The notes beneath the pieces were generated by a model, which worked only from the letters and a program-made list of their open reading frames with translations, had not been told where the DNA came from and ran no database searches. Shown piece by piece: positions 43,824-52,202 of a stretch of DNA of 64,000 nt. The stretch covers positions 62,001 to 126,000 of the forward strand of contig NZ_JAKZAH010000005.1 in assembly GCF_023156245.1 (NCBI RefSeq), read 5' to 3'. Source of the DNA: Marinobacter bryozoorum (lineage in GTDB: Bacteria; Pseudomonadota; Gammaproteobacteria; Pseudomonadales; Oleiphilaceae). A program made the translations under genes and the position numbers. The first letter of the stretch is position 1; the number at the start of each line of letters is the position of its first letter.

Positions 43824-44297
43824 ATGTCAGCACAGTGGCAGACACTGGTGTCACAGAAGCTCTACCTGGCTAACCAGCTGGCCGGACTGTCCCGCAAACA
43901 GGCTTCAGCCACTGACCGGGAAGCCACGTTGCAGGGCGCAATAGAGCTGGCGCTGAGGGCTCGCAGACTGATGTTTGCTCTGGTTGCACGTTACCACCAG
44001 CACAATCGCGCGATGCCTGCTTCGGTCAATGAACTTGTCGAACTGATTTCCGATACGCCCGACGCAGAGATACTGGCCGACCTGCTCCGTACGCCAGACA
44101 GCTGGCTGAGCCACCTGGAGCAGCTGGAAACGGCTCAGAGCGAGCCGCCCAGGCAACAAAAAGCCGTATCGGAAGAGAATATCATCGCTGTATCGACGGC
44201 TGCCGGGCCGGACCGCTCTGCGGACGGCCTGCTGGAAACGCTGGCAGCCATGAAAGCATTCATGACAGACCTGGGTGAACGCCACGCCGAATGGTAG
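43824..44297 (+). CDS. DUF6586-type conserved hypothetical protein
   Basis: 157 residues, mostly helical, no signal peptide or membrane segment. The N-terminal half (QKLYLANQLAGLSRKQASAT and RRLMFALVARYHQHNRAMP) resembles a small conserved family found beside sulA-lexA in Pseudomonas-like genomes. Function is unknown to me. It starts the plus-strand pair with the gene at 44329, 31 bases downstream. A GAGG sits upstream at a long spacing of about 12 bases. The family name is from memory and could not be checked. Confidence 0.65.
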   Translation: MSAQWQTLVSQKLYLANQLAGLSRKQASATDREATLQGAIELALRARRLMFALVARYHQHNRAMPASVNELVELISDTPDAEILADLLRTPDSWLSHLEQLETAQSEPPRQQKAVSEENIIAVSTAAGPDRSADGLLETLAAMKAFMTDLGERHAEW

Positions 44298-44328
44298 TGC
44301 CGCTGCCCGGGCTTGATGTAAGGATTCT

Positions 44329-44589
44329 ATGTCACCTTCATTCTTTGAAATTGTACAACTGAGTAACGGCGACTACGCACTCAAGCGCGTGGACGATGAA
44401 TCAGCCCCGCTGGTGAAAATCTCCTTTTCCCAGGAAGCCCGGGAATTGATGGAAAACCGGGACATGACCGTTGCCCGCGCCATGATCGACGCAGGCATCC
44501 AGGCCGTAAGCCACATTAATGACGCCGTGGAGTGGGAAGACGCCGACCCGGAAGACTTTGAACTGCACGCCCATCACACCCTGCACTGA
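44329..44589 (+). CDS. Conserved small acidic protein of unknown function
   Basis: 86 residues, acidic, soluble (MSPSFFEIVQLSNGDYALKR at the start; EWEDADPEDFELHAHHTLH at the end). A clear AAGGAT Shine-Dalgarno sits six bases before the ATG. Similar short genes occur next to lexA-sulA in Pseudomonas, but I know of no assigned function. It is 31 bases downstream of the DUF6586-type gene and converges with sulA 18 bases away. Confidence 0.65.
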   Translation: MSPSFFEIVQLSNGDYALKRVDDESAPLVKISFSQEARELMENRDMTVARAMIDAGIQAVSHINDAVEWEDADPEDFELHAHHTLH

Positions 44590-44607
44590 AGAAACCACAG
44601 TGCGCGG

Positions 44608-45027
44608 TTAACGGCACCGCAGAATGACCCCGTGGCTCTGCCCACGGGCAGATGCCTGCTCCAAGGCACCAAAATCCCGATTTGATAACCGGGTGGTCCA
44701 CATAACCACCGCATGGCAGGTGCCTGCGCCCAGCGCCCTTTCCGCCAACTCAAAGGCAGAGTAATCCCGACTGGATCTCAGCACCAACAGCTCACTGGCA
44801 ACGATGCCGTGCATGGTTTGCCACTTGCTGACCAGCTCCTGGGGCGGGTCAATCCAGGCCAGCCAGCGACGCTCCTGGTTCAGCTGGGTCAGCATGGGCA
44901 GCAACAACTGGAAGTTCTCCACCTGCCCTGGTGGCAGAATCACCTCGGTCACATTGCCGCGGGGCTCTGGCGCCACCTCGGTAACCGGCATCAACTCTGT
45001 GTTTACACTCAAACCCAGCTGTTCCAT
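44608..45027 (-). CDS. sulA: SOS cell division inhibitor SulA
   Basis: 139 residues. SulA blocks FtsZ polymerisation during the SOS response. The RecA-like core is recognisable in VTEVILPPGQVENFQLLLPM, RRWLAWIDPPQELV and SRDYSAFELAERALGAGTCH. I start it at the ATG at 45027, which has a strong GGGAGGAAGTC Shine-Dalgarno; a longer TTG start overlapping lexA lacks one. It directly follows lexA, forming a lexA-sulA operon as in Pseudomonas, so it should be induced by DNA damage. No Lon-recognition claim can be made from sequence alone. Confidence 0.85.
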   Translation of the reverse strand: MEQLGLSVNTELMPVTEVAPEPRGNVTEVILPPGQVENFQLLLPMLTQLNQERRWLAWIDPPQELVSKWQTMHGIVASELLVLRSSRDYSAFELAERALGAGTCHAVVMWTTRLSNRDFGALEQASARGQSHGVILRCR

Positions 45028-45080
45028 GACTTCCTCCCGGAATACTGCGGGCTGATACCGGCTGGCACCAGCCTGGACAA

Positions 45081-45698
45081 TCAATGCACCTGGTGAAGGT
45101 CAGACTGGCGAATCACACCAACCCCCAGTCCCTCGATCACCAGCTCCTGCTCGCGCAGGTCGACCACAATCGGTTCAAACTCTTCGTTCTCTGCCACCAG
45201 GTACACTTGGGGACCTTCCCGACGGTAACGCTTGACCGTAACTTCCTCACCAACCCTGGCGACCACCACCTGGCCGTTGTGCACATCCTGGGTCCGGTGA
45301 ACGGCCAGCAGGTCACCGTCGAGAATGCCGATGTCCTTCATACTCATGCCCCGAACACGCAGCAGGTAATCGGCGGAGGGGTTAAAGAACTCCGGCTGCA
45401 GGGTGCAATAATCTTCGATATGTTCCTGGGCCAGGATGGGGCTACCCGCCGCCACCTGGCCAATCACCGGCAGCCCCGGGTCTTGCTCTTCTTCCGGCAG
45501 GCGAATACCCCGGCTGGTACCCGGTACCATTTCAATGGCACCCTTGCGGGCCAGCGCCCGGAGGTGTTCCTCGGCAGCATTGGCGGAACGGAAGCCCAGC
45601 TCCTCCGCGATCTCCGCGCGGGTGGGCGGATAACCGGTTTCATCCACATGGCGACGGATAATCTCCAGTACCTGGCTTTGTCTCGCAGTGAGTTTCAT
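45081..45698 (-). CDS. lexA: SOS repressor LexA
   Basis: 205 residues. N-terminal winged helix ([20 protein letters not shown], with [20 protein letters not shown]). Self-cleavage site A84-G85 in [10 protein letters not shown], catalytic S119 in GMSMKDIG and K156 in EVTVKRYRR; the numbering matches E. coli LexA. It represses SOS genes until RecA filaments trigger cleavage. Candidate operators lie just upstream (45723-45756). It is co-transcribed with sulA. Confidence 0.98.
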   Translation of the reverse strand: MKLTARQSQVLEIIRRHVDETGYPPTRAEIAEELGFRSANAAEEHLRALARKGAIEMVPGTSRGIRLPEEEQDPGLPVIGQVAAGSPILAQEHIEDYCTLQPEFFNPSADYLLRVRGMSMKDIGILDGDLLAVHRTQDVHNGQVVVARVGEEVTVKRYRREGPQVYLVAENEEFEPIVVDLREQELVIEGLGVGVIRQSDLHQVH

Positions 45699-45722
45699 GA
45701 GCAGTGGCCCTCGTGGCTGGTG

Positions 45723-45756
45723 CTGGTGTTATATACAGTAAGTTAACTTTATACAG
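45723..45756. promoter_or_regulatory. LexA operators (SOS boxes) upstream of lexA
   Basis: Box 1 (45723-45738, plus strand) is CTGGTGTTATATACAG, one base from the CTGT-N8-ACAG consensus of gammaproteobacteria. Box 2 (45741-45756) is weaker, ending ACAG but starting AGTT. Paired boxes ahead of lexA are usual for autoregulation. The sites lie between lexA and the divergent amidoligase operon, whose start codon is about 180 bases away. Confidence 0.75.
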
Positions 45757-45934
45757 TATTCTATCCAGTGTAAACCCCGCACCTGACACTTTTACGCCCC
45801 GACCCATTACGCCCCCTGCGGGCCTGTCCATGAACATTTATCAAGGTTTTTCCAGCAGGCCGGTAAGCTGTTACATTGAAAGCCTTAAACCCGATCCGGT
45901 GATGCCGGCACCACTCTCAGGGAGCAAGCCCAAC

Positions 45935-46930
45935 ATGCCAGAACGCTGCCAGATGCCCGATGTTCTTACTACCGAGGACGGCAACAAGCGCCGGGTGGGG
46001 GTAGAGATCGAAATCTCGGGCCTGGGTTACGAGAAACTCGTAGCGCTGACGGCAGAGCTCCTCGACGGCCAGGCCAGTACCGCCAGCCGCTATGTCAGCC
46101 GCATTGACTCAGACCTGGGGGAGTTCACGGTAGAACTGGACTCTGATCCGATAAAGGACCTGAACCTGCAGGACGACAGGGTGCCCGAATCCCTGCGGGA
46201 ACTGGGCAGCCATGCCATGGACGTGATCGACTACGCCGCCGAGCGGCTGGTCCCCCTGGAAATCGTGTCACCGCCTATCCCCTTCCAGGAGCTGGAGACC
46301 ATTGAAGCGCTGACAGACCACCTGCGGGAGGCAGGCGCCGTAGGCAGCCGCGAGGCCATCCTCTACGCCTTCGGGCTGCAACTGAACCCGGAGCTGCCGG
46401 ACCTGGATGCTGGCACGCTGTGCCGTTATCTGCAGACATTCGCCGCCCTCTATGACTGGCTCAAGGGCCGCCACCAGCTGGACTTCAGCCGCAAGGTCAC
46501 CACCTATATCGAACCCTGGGCCAGCAAATACGTGGATAAACTGGTGGCCGAAGACTACTCGCCGGATATGGAAACCCTGATGCGGGACTATCTGAAGGAC
46601 AACCCTACCCGCAACCGCGCCCTGGACCTGCTGCCCCTGTTTGCCCACATCAACAAGGACCTGTTGGCAGAATACGTGGACGACCCCCGCATCAAGTCCC
46701 GCCCTACCCTGCACTACCGGCTGCCGGATTGTGACATCGATAACCCCCGCTGGCACTTTTCCACGGTGTGGAACGACTGGGTGGTACTGGAGCAGATCGT
46801 CGCCAGCCCGGACCACCAGCGCGAACTGAATGACCTGTTCCGTGAGAGCCGCACCCTGTCGTTCCGCAACCTGACCAGCACCTGGCGTACCCGCTGCCAG
46901 CACTGGCTGGAGAACCGGGGCTATGTCTGA
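45935..46930 (+). CDS. Putative amidoligase (COOH-NH2 ligase fold)
   Basis: 331 residues, soluble. It resembles the 'putative amidoligase' family related to glutamine synthetase: KRRVGVEIEISGL (18-30) gives the first metal-binding strand with two glutamates, GEFTVELDS the next, and VPLEIVSPPIPFQEL a later acidic strand. Such enzymes are predicted to use ATP to form amide bonds, possibly on peptides or cell-wall components. The substrate is unknown. I prefer the ATG at 45935 (GGGAG 11 bases upstream), which begins near the conserved core; ATGs at 45902 and farther upstream are possible. It overlaps the glutamine-amidotransferase gene by eight bases. Confidence 0.78.
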   Translation: MPERCQMPDVLTTEDGNKRRVGVEIEISGLGYEKLVALTAELLDGQASTASRYVSRIDSDLGEFTVELDSDPIKDLNLQDDRVPESLRELGSHAMDVIDYAAERLVPLEIVSPPIPFQELETIEALTDHLREAGAVGSREAILYAFGLQLNPELPDLDAGTLCRYLQTFAALYDWLKGRHQLDFSRKVTTYIEPWASKYVDKLVAEDYSPDMETLMRDYLKDNPTRNRALDLLPLFAHINKDLLAEYVDDPRIKSRPTLHYRLPDCDIDNPRWHFSTVWNDWVVLEQIVASPDHQRELNDLFRESRTLSFRNLTSTWRTRCQHWLENRGYV

Positions 46931-47699
46931 AGCGGACCCGGGGCCGGAAGAGGAAGTACCCGGCCTGACCATCGGCATCAGCGGCCCGTCCCGCAAACGC
47001 ACGGCTGATCGCCTGATTGCCCTGGGGCTGCGACTCTACGGTGCCCACACCCACTTTATCCGCCCCGGCAGCAAGATCGATGTCTCGCTGCTCGACGGCA
47101 TCGTGCTGTCCGGGGGCAGCCACATCCACCCGGAACTCTATGGCCAGCAACCCACGATCAAGGCCCGCTACGACCGACTGAGGGACAGCACCGACCAGAC
47201 TTTGCTCGCAGAGGCAGAACGACTGCACCTGCCGGTGCTGGGTATCTGCCGGGGCGCACAGCTGATTAACGTATTCCGTGGCGGTTCCCTGTGCCAGGAC
47301 GTGACGCCGCTGCGGGTCAAGACACGCCACCGCCCCTTACTGCTGCCCCTGCAACCGGTGCGCATCGTGGAGCCGACCCGGCTGGGGCGCATTGCCCATA
47401 CCCGGAACATCGGGGCCAACCGTATCCACAGCCAGGCCATCCAGTGGCTGGGCGATGGGCTGAGGGTCAGTGCCGTAGACAATGACCTGTTCGTACAGGC
47501 CATCGAGAACACCCATGGGCAATGGCTGATGGGCGTACAATGGCATCCGGAATACCTGCTCTACCACGGTGTGCACCGCCGAATCTTCCGGGACTTCGTG
47601 CGCACCGCCGAACAACTCAAACTGGCCCGCCTGACCCGGGGTGAATACCCGGAGCCGGAGGGCCTGCCCCTGACGTCAGAAGGAACAGACCATGACTGA
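46923..47699 (+). CDS. Class I glutamine amidotransferase-like / gamma-glutamyl hydrolase (peptidase C26 family)
   Basis: 258 residues. GIVLSGGSHIHPELYG (59-74) is the C26 nucleotide-loop region; nucleophile C109 lies in GICRGAQ, and H208 with E210 in GVQWHPEY complete the triad. H169 in RIHSQAI matches the PuuD-like subgroup, which hydrolyses gamma-glutamyl amides. Overlaps of eight bases with both neighbours show strict co-translation with the amidoligase and the SIMPL protein. It may supply ammonia to, or reverse the product of, the amidoligase; this is inference. Confidence 0.85.
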   Translation: MSEADPGPEEEVPGLTIGISGPSRKRTADRLIALGLRLYGAHTHFIRPGSKIDVSLLDGIVLSGGSHIHPELYGQQPTIKARYDRLRDSTDQTLLAEAERLHLPVLGICRGAQLINVFRGGSLCQDVTPLRVKTRHRPLLLPLQPVRIVEPTRLGRIAHTRNIGANRIHSQAIQWLGDGLRVSAVDNDLFVQAIENTHGQWLMGVQWHPEYLLYHGVHRRIFRDFVRTAEQLKLARLTRGEYPEPEGLPLTSEGTDHD

Positions 47700-48411
47700 T
47701 CGCCGTTTTCGTTACTTCTTCAGCCCCCTGGCGTTCGCGCTGCTGCTGCCAGCAGGAACCGCCCTTGCCGAGACCCCTGAGGTCAGCCTCAGCGGCGAGG
47801 GCAAGGTGCAATACTTGCCCGACAGCGCCCGGCTGAGCTTCAGCATCAACGCCGAACACCCGGAGGCAGACCAGGCCCTGGAGCAGGTCCGGTCCACCAT
47901 GGGCCAGTGGCGCGACGCCATCGAGGATATAAGGGATGAACTGGTCGACTACAGCGACGCCTCAGCCCACCTATACCAGCGCCGGGAACCACCCCGCCCG
48001 GTTCGTAATGGTGACAGCGAGGACCAGGAGCCAAAGACCATCGCCGTTGCCAGCCAGACGGTCACCTTCGAGATCCACGACCTGGAACTGCTGAACCCGG
48101 TACTGGAAAAGGCCCAGAACCTGGGCATGAACTATAGCCTGGGCCAGCACCAGTTCTTCCATTCCGACGAGGAAAAGCTCCAGCGGGAAGCCCTTGCCAA
48201 GGCCATCCGCAACGCAAGGGAAAGATGTCGCTTCGCGGCCACCCAGCTGGATATGACCTGCGGCGAAGTGAAATCCCTGAACCTGCAATCCTCCGGCGGC
48301 GGCCCGGTGATGATGCGCATGGCGGAATCCTCAGCCAAGGCGGACACGGTAAGCGACGTGGGCCCGCGGGAAATTACCGCCTCGGTACAGGCCACGTTTA
48401 CGCTGGAGTAG
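47692..48411 (+). CDS. SIMPL-domain (DUF541) periplasmic protein
   Basis: 239 residues. A signal peptide (about 1-26, cleavage after ALA before ETPEVSLSG) and one SIMPL/DUF541 domain: VSLSGEGKVQYLPDSARLSF (30-49) and later FEIHDLELLNPVLEKAQNLG. SIMPL proteins form oligomeric rings at the cell envelope; precise roles are unclear. It overlaps the amidotransferase gene by eight bases and ends 38 bases from the convergent tamB. The pairing of an exported envelope protein with two cytoplasmic amide-chemistry enzymes is notable. Confidence 0.85.
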   Translation: MTDRRFRYFFSPLAFALLLPAGTALAETPEVSLSGEGKVQYLPDSARLSFSINAEHPEADQALEQVRSTMGQWRDAIEDIRDELVDYSDASAHLYQRREPPRPVRNGDSEDQEPKTIAVASQTVTFEIHDLELLNPVLEKAQNLGMNYSLGQHQFFHSDEEKLQREALAKAIRNARERCRFAATQLDMTCGEVKSLNLQSSGGGPVMMRMAESSAKADTVSDVGPREITASVQATFTLE

Positions 48412-48449
48412 AGAATCTGGCAGGCAAGCTGGAATGTCGGGCGGACGTG

Positions 48450-51400
48450 TCAGAAGTCCCGGGTATAGAAGATATCCAGTGAAGACGCCAGCCCGCTGGC
48501 CGCCTCGACATAGAAGTAGCGGCCAAGGTCGTAGCGCAGGGCCACCGTGGTAATGGGTTCAAACAGGCCGACACCATAGCGCAGGCTGAGGTCTTCCGTA
48601 AGGTAGCCGCTGGCCACGACGGCAGCGTCGTCCCCGGAACCCTCGGCTTCCAGGGTCAGGTCCTGTATACCGAAGGCTTCGCCGATATCCCGGGTCAGGC
48701 CACTGGCGCGGTTGAGCCCCAGGGAGAGAGCGGCCCGGCTGACCTGGCCCTGGTCGCCCTGACTTTGCAGGGGCCGGCCCAGAATGACATAGGACAGTGC
48801 CTGGTCCTGGGACATCGGCGGCTCCGAAAACACCGCCGTGCGCGGTTCACTTGCCGGGCCGCTGAGGCGGATGCCCGCCACCACGTTGTCAACCCGCCGC
48901 ACGGCTTCGATATCCATGTAGGGTTCACCCACCGAACCCACGAACACCAGCCGTGCCTGCCGCAGCTCAAGCTCCTGGCCAAAAGCCTCGTAACGTCCCT
49001 CCACCAGCTGCAGGGCGCCGCGAGTGTCCATGTTGTTACCGATCCTCAGCTCCCCTTCGAGCTCGCCGGTGACCCCGAAACCGTCGAAGGTGACTTCATC
49101 CTCACCCACCACCACAGTCACGTCCATGTTCATGGAACGCACCGGCGGTGGCTCCGGTTCGCGGCCGACGATCACTTCGTCATCGGAGACGGTTACGGCC
49201 TGCTCCGGCAACTCCCGTACTTCGATCTGGCCCGTTGGCACGGCAACACGTCCGGCAATGGACAGGTCACCGTCCACAAAGCGCAGCTCCAGGTCCGGCG
49301 AAACCTTGAGCCGGGCATAGGGTTCGTAGTTGAGAGGCAGCTGGTCGCCTTCCAGTACCAGGGTAAGCACTGGCGAGCCCTCCCAGTCCAGGGCTCCGCC
49401 GATGTCACCACGCCCGCTACCGTTGCTCTGCCATGAGCCTTCGAGGGTGGCCCGTTTACCACTGAATGCCAGGCGAAGGTTCAGGTCAGACACGGGAATC
49501 GGCACCATCGGGTCAATCACACGACCGTCCGACAGCACCAGCTCGCCATTCACCCTGGGCTCCAGCAAGGGGCCTTCCAGGGTGCCGGAGCCTTCCACCA
49601 GGCCGCTCACCTCTTCCATGTTCAGCAAAGAGCCCACCATCGCCAGGTCAAAGCCGGTAAGGCTGAAGGTGCCGCTCGCGGGCCTGTCCTCAGCATTGGG
49701 GTCCACAGAGAGATCCACCGATAACGCACCCAGGCCCTCGCCATCCAGGCGAAGCACCACATTCGCCTGCTGGGGAGTGAGCTCGGCAGACAACGTCAGG
49801 GTCCGGTAGCTCAGGGTTTCCCAGTCCTCTTCCAGGACCACGTCCACTTCACCGGGCCCTGCTGACAACTGAACCTGTCCAACAGGGCCTTCATCCGTCA
49901 GCGTCAGCATCAGTGACGCGTTAATTGGCGCCTGCCAGCGGATGGTTTCCGGCAGCAGCGGCGCCAGGGCCGAGGCCGGGAGATTACTGATTTCCAGGTC
50001 CAGTGACGTATCCGGCACCAGTTCCTGGTCGCCGGCACACAACGTGCTGTCCTGCCAGCGCCAGCAATGGGCACCAAGCGTCAGGGTCCGGTCTTGCCAA
50101 CGGAGGTCAGCCGGTGCCTCAAGTTGCCAGCTCTGGTCCGGCTCCGGTAACCGCACCTGGCCATCGGCCAGCTGCCCCAGCCACTGGCCGCCCTCGTCCG
50201 CCAGCCAGGCGCCCGCCAGGGTCAAATCGAGAACCGCCTGGGGATGGCGTACCGCCAGGGTCAACTGATGGTCATCGAGGGTGCCGGTCAGGTCGGCCTG
50301 CACCTGCTCGACAAGCTGGCCTGCCGCCTGGATGGTATCAACCGCAACCGAGGCCTCCAGGGCCTGGTTTTCATCCAGCCGGGCGCTCAGTGCCAGGTCC
50401 CCTATACTCAACTGATCCTGCCAGGCCAGCCCTTCGCCCGAGGCCTCCAGGGTACCGGCGGGCGACAGCATGGAGCCGTTTACGGCAAATTCCCCCTGCA
50501 GGCGACCAGCCAGTTCCGGGTGCAGGGCTTGTGGCTGCCGGACATCCAGCTCACCTTCTATATCCAGCCCCGGTGCCTCACCTAACGGGTCCAGTAGCTG
50601 GCCAGACAGCGCCAGCCGGTTGTCACCGATCGTCGCCATTACCTCGGGAATCTGCCACCGCCTGTCCTCTGCGGTCAGTTCACCGCGACTGGTCAGCGGG
50701 GCCTCCCGCCACTGGCCATCCAGCTCCCAGGCAGCGGACAACTCCGGCTGGCCGTCCGCATCCAGCGCGCCTTCGGAGCGAATTGCCCCGTTAATACTGG
50801 CAGACGCCTCAGGTATCCAGTAGCCGGGATCAAACTGTTCCAGGGTGATCTCTCCCTGCCAGCTCAGGGCTTCGGCAAAGCCGACCTGAGCCTGCCCCTG
50901 AAGACGTCCGCCCCCCGTGGTCATGGTCAACTCGTCCAGGCGCACCTGCTCGAGGTCACCCTGAACCCGGGTGTCCAGGGTCGCATCACCCATGGGGCCG
51001 ACTGCATCCAGGTCTACCGTGGCGCTGTATGTGCCGTTACTGAACTCCCCCTGCGCCACCAGGGCGGTAATGGTGACCGGCGGCGGTGCTGTCCCGGGTA
51101 ACAGGCCATACCAGGCAAAGGCACCCATCTCGACGCTGGCCCGGGCAGTAAGCTGGTCCACCCAGCTTACTGCCCCGTCCAGGCGCAGCTCGGCCTGGCT
51201 GTCATCCACGGCCGAGGGACCTGTCAGGACCAGCTGCAGGTCACGGGCAGCCTCCTGTGTGATACGACCGGACAGATCCAGGCTTACGGGGCCTTCCTGC
51301 CCCGGCAACCGGGCCGTGGTGTTGATCTTATAGCCGCTGGCCAGGTTACCCCGCGCCTCAAGCTGCCAGTCCTGCAGAGTCAGGGTTTCAGGCAGGGAGC

Positions 51401-52202
51401 CCAGGGCGTGGAACGCATCCGAGCGGAATTCAGCACTGACCGGCAGCTCCGGGTTCAGCGGAGCTACCTCGGCCTGCAACAGACCCTCCAGGTAGCCACT
51501 GGAAGTCAACTCGGCCCGCAGGTCGCGCACACTGCCCCCTAACTGACCAGCGATGCGCCAGCGCTCCCCTTCCGGAGGCGGCAGGGCCAGGTCCACGTCC
51601 AGCGCCAGGGGCCAGTCACCCCGGGTTTCCAGGCGACCACTGACGACCACTGAAACCTCTTCCCGTGTCAGGGCGAGTTCGCGGATATGGAAATCCGCAC
51701 CGCCACCACTGCCCTGCAAGGTGAGCTGGTCCCACACCAGGGCCTCGTTGAAGTGGAACGTGCCGAGATCAACCGACCCGATGTCCAGGTTCACCGGTAG
51801 CCTGACATCAGGCAGTTGCACCGGGCCGGTCGTATCCTCCTCCTGGACGGTGCTGTCGGGCGTGCGGGTGACGTCGAGCGATGCCACCTCGAGGCGCTCA
51901 AGGCAGAAGGTTTTGCGGAACAGGCAGGTGGGCGACCAGTCGATAACGGGCGCCTCGGCAAACACCCTGACGCCATAGCCATTCCAGGACAGTTCAGAGG
52001 CCTGCCACTCACCCAGTAGCGAACCACTTGCCCCTTCAGTGACAAGCCCCGGAACCTGGTCCAATACCCAGGCAGTACCGGTGTCGGAGCGCAGCGCTGC
52101 CAGCAACGCACCGACCACAACCACCAGCAATACCAGCAGTATCAACAAGGTGATCAACAACCACTTGAGGGTTTTCGTCAATACACGGCTCACCCGGCTC
52201 AT
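48450..52202 (-). CDS. tamB: Translocation and assembly module protein TamB
   Basis: 1250 residues. One N-terminal transmembrane helix (about 10-33) anchors it in the inner membrane; a very long beta-taco of repeated strands spans the periplasm, ending in the TamB/DUF490 domain (about 900-1250) with GDLSIAGRVAVPTGQIEVRE and the C-terminal barrel-contacting end YYVEAASGL-like, SLDIFYTRDF. TamB works with TamA in outer-membrane protein and lipid transport. The ATG overlaps the tamA stop by four bases (ATGA). Confidence 0.95.
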   Translation of the reverse strand: MSRVSRVLTKTLKWLLITLLILLVLLVVVVGALLAALRSDTGTAWVLDQVPGLVTEGASGSLLGEWQASELSWNGYGVRVFAEAPVIDWSPTCLFRKTFCLERLEVASLDVTRTPDSTVQEEDTTGPVQLPDVRLPVNLDIGSVDLGTFHFNEALVWDQLTLQGSGGGADFHIRELALTREEVSVVVSGRLETRGDWPLALDVDLALPPPEGERWRIAGQLGGSVRDLRAELTSSGYLEGLLQAEVAPLNPELPVSAEFRSDAFHALGSLPETLTLQDWQLEARGNLASGYKINTTARLPGQEGPVSLDLSGRITQEAARDLQLVLTGPSAVDDSQAELRLDGAVSWVDQLTARASVEMGAFAWYGLLPGTAPPPVTITALVAQGEFSNGTYSATVDLDAVGPMGDATLDTRVQGDLEQVRLDELTMTTGGGRLQGQAQVGFAEALSWQGEITLEQFDPGYWIPEASASINGAIRSEGALDADGQPELSAAWELDGQWREAPLTSRGELTAEDRRWQIPEVMATIGDNRLALSGQLLDPLGEAPGLDIEGELDVRQPQALHPELAGRLQGEFAVNGSMLSPAGTLEASGEGLAWQDQLSIGDLALSARLDENQALEASVAVDTIQAAGQLVEQVQADLTGTLDDHQLTLAVRHPQAVLDLTLAGAWLADEGGQWLGQLADGQVRLPEPDQSWQLEAPADLRWQDRTLTLGAHCWRWQDSTLCAGDQELVPDTSLDLEISNLPASALAPLLPETIRWQAPINASLMLTLTDEGPVGQVQLSAGPGEVDVVLEEDWETLSYRTLTLSAELTPQQANVVLRLDGEGLGALSVDLSVDPNAEDRPASGTFSLTGFDLAMVGSLLNMEEVSGLVEGSGTLEGPLLEPRVNGELVLSDGRVIDPMVPIPVSDLNLRLAFSGKRATLEGSWQSNGSGRGDIGGALDWEGSPVLTLVLEGDQLPLNYEPYARLKVSPDLELRFVDGDLSIAGRVAVPTGQIEVRELPEQAVTVSDDEVIVGREPEPPPVRSMNMDVTVVVGEDEVTFDGFGVTGELEGELRIGNNMDTRGALQLVEGRYEAFGQELELRQARLVFVGSVGEPYMDIEAVRRVDNVVAGIRLSGPASEPRTAVFSEPPMSQDQALSYVILGRPLQSQGDQGQVSRAALSLGLNRASGLTRDIGEAFGIQDLTLEAEGSGDDAAVVASGYLTEDLSLRYGVGLFEPITTVALRYDLGRYFYVEAASGLASSLDIFYTRDF

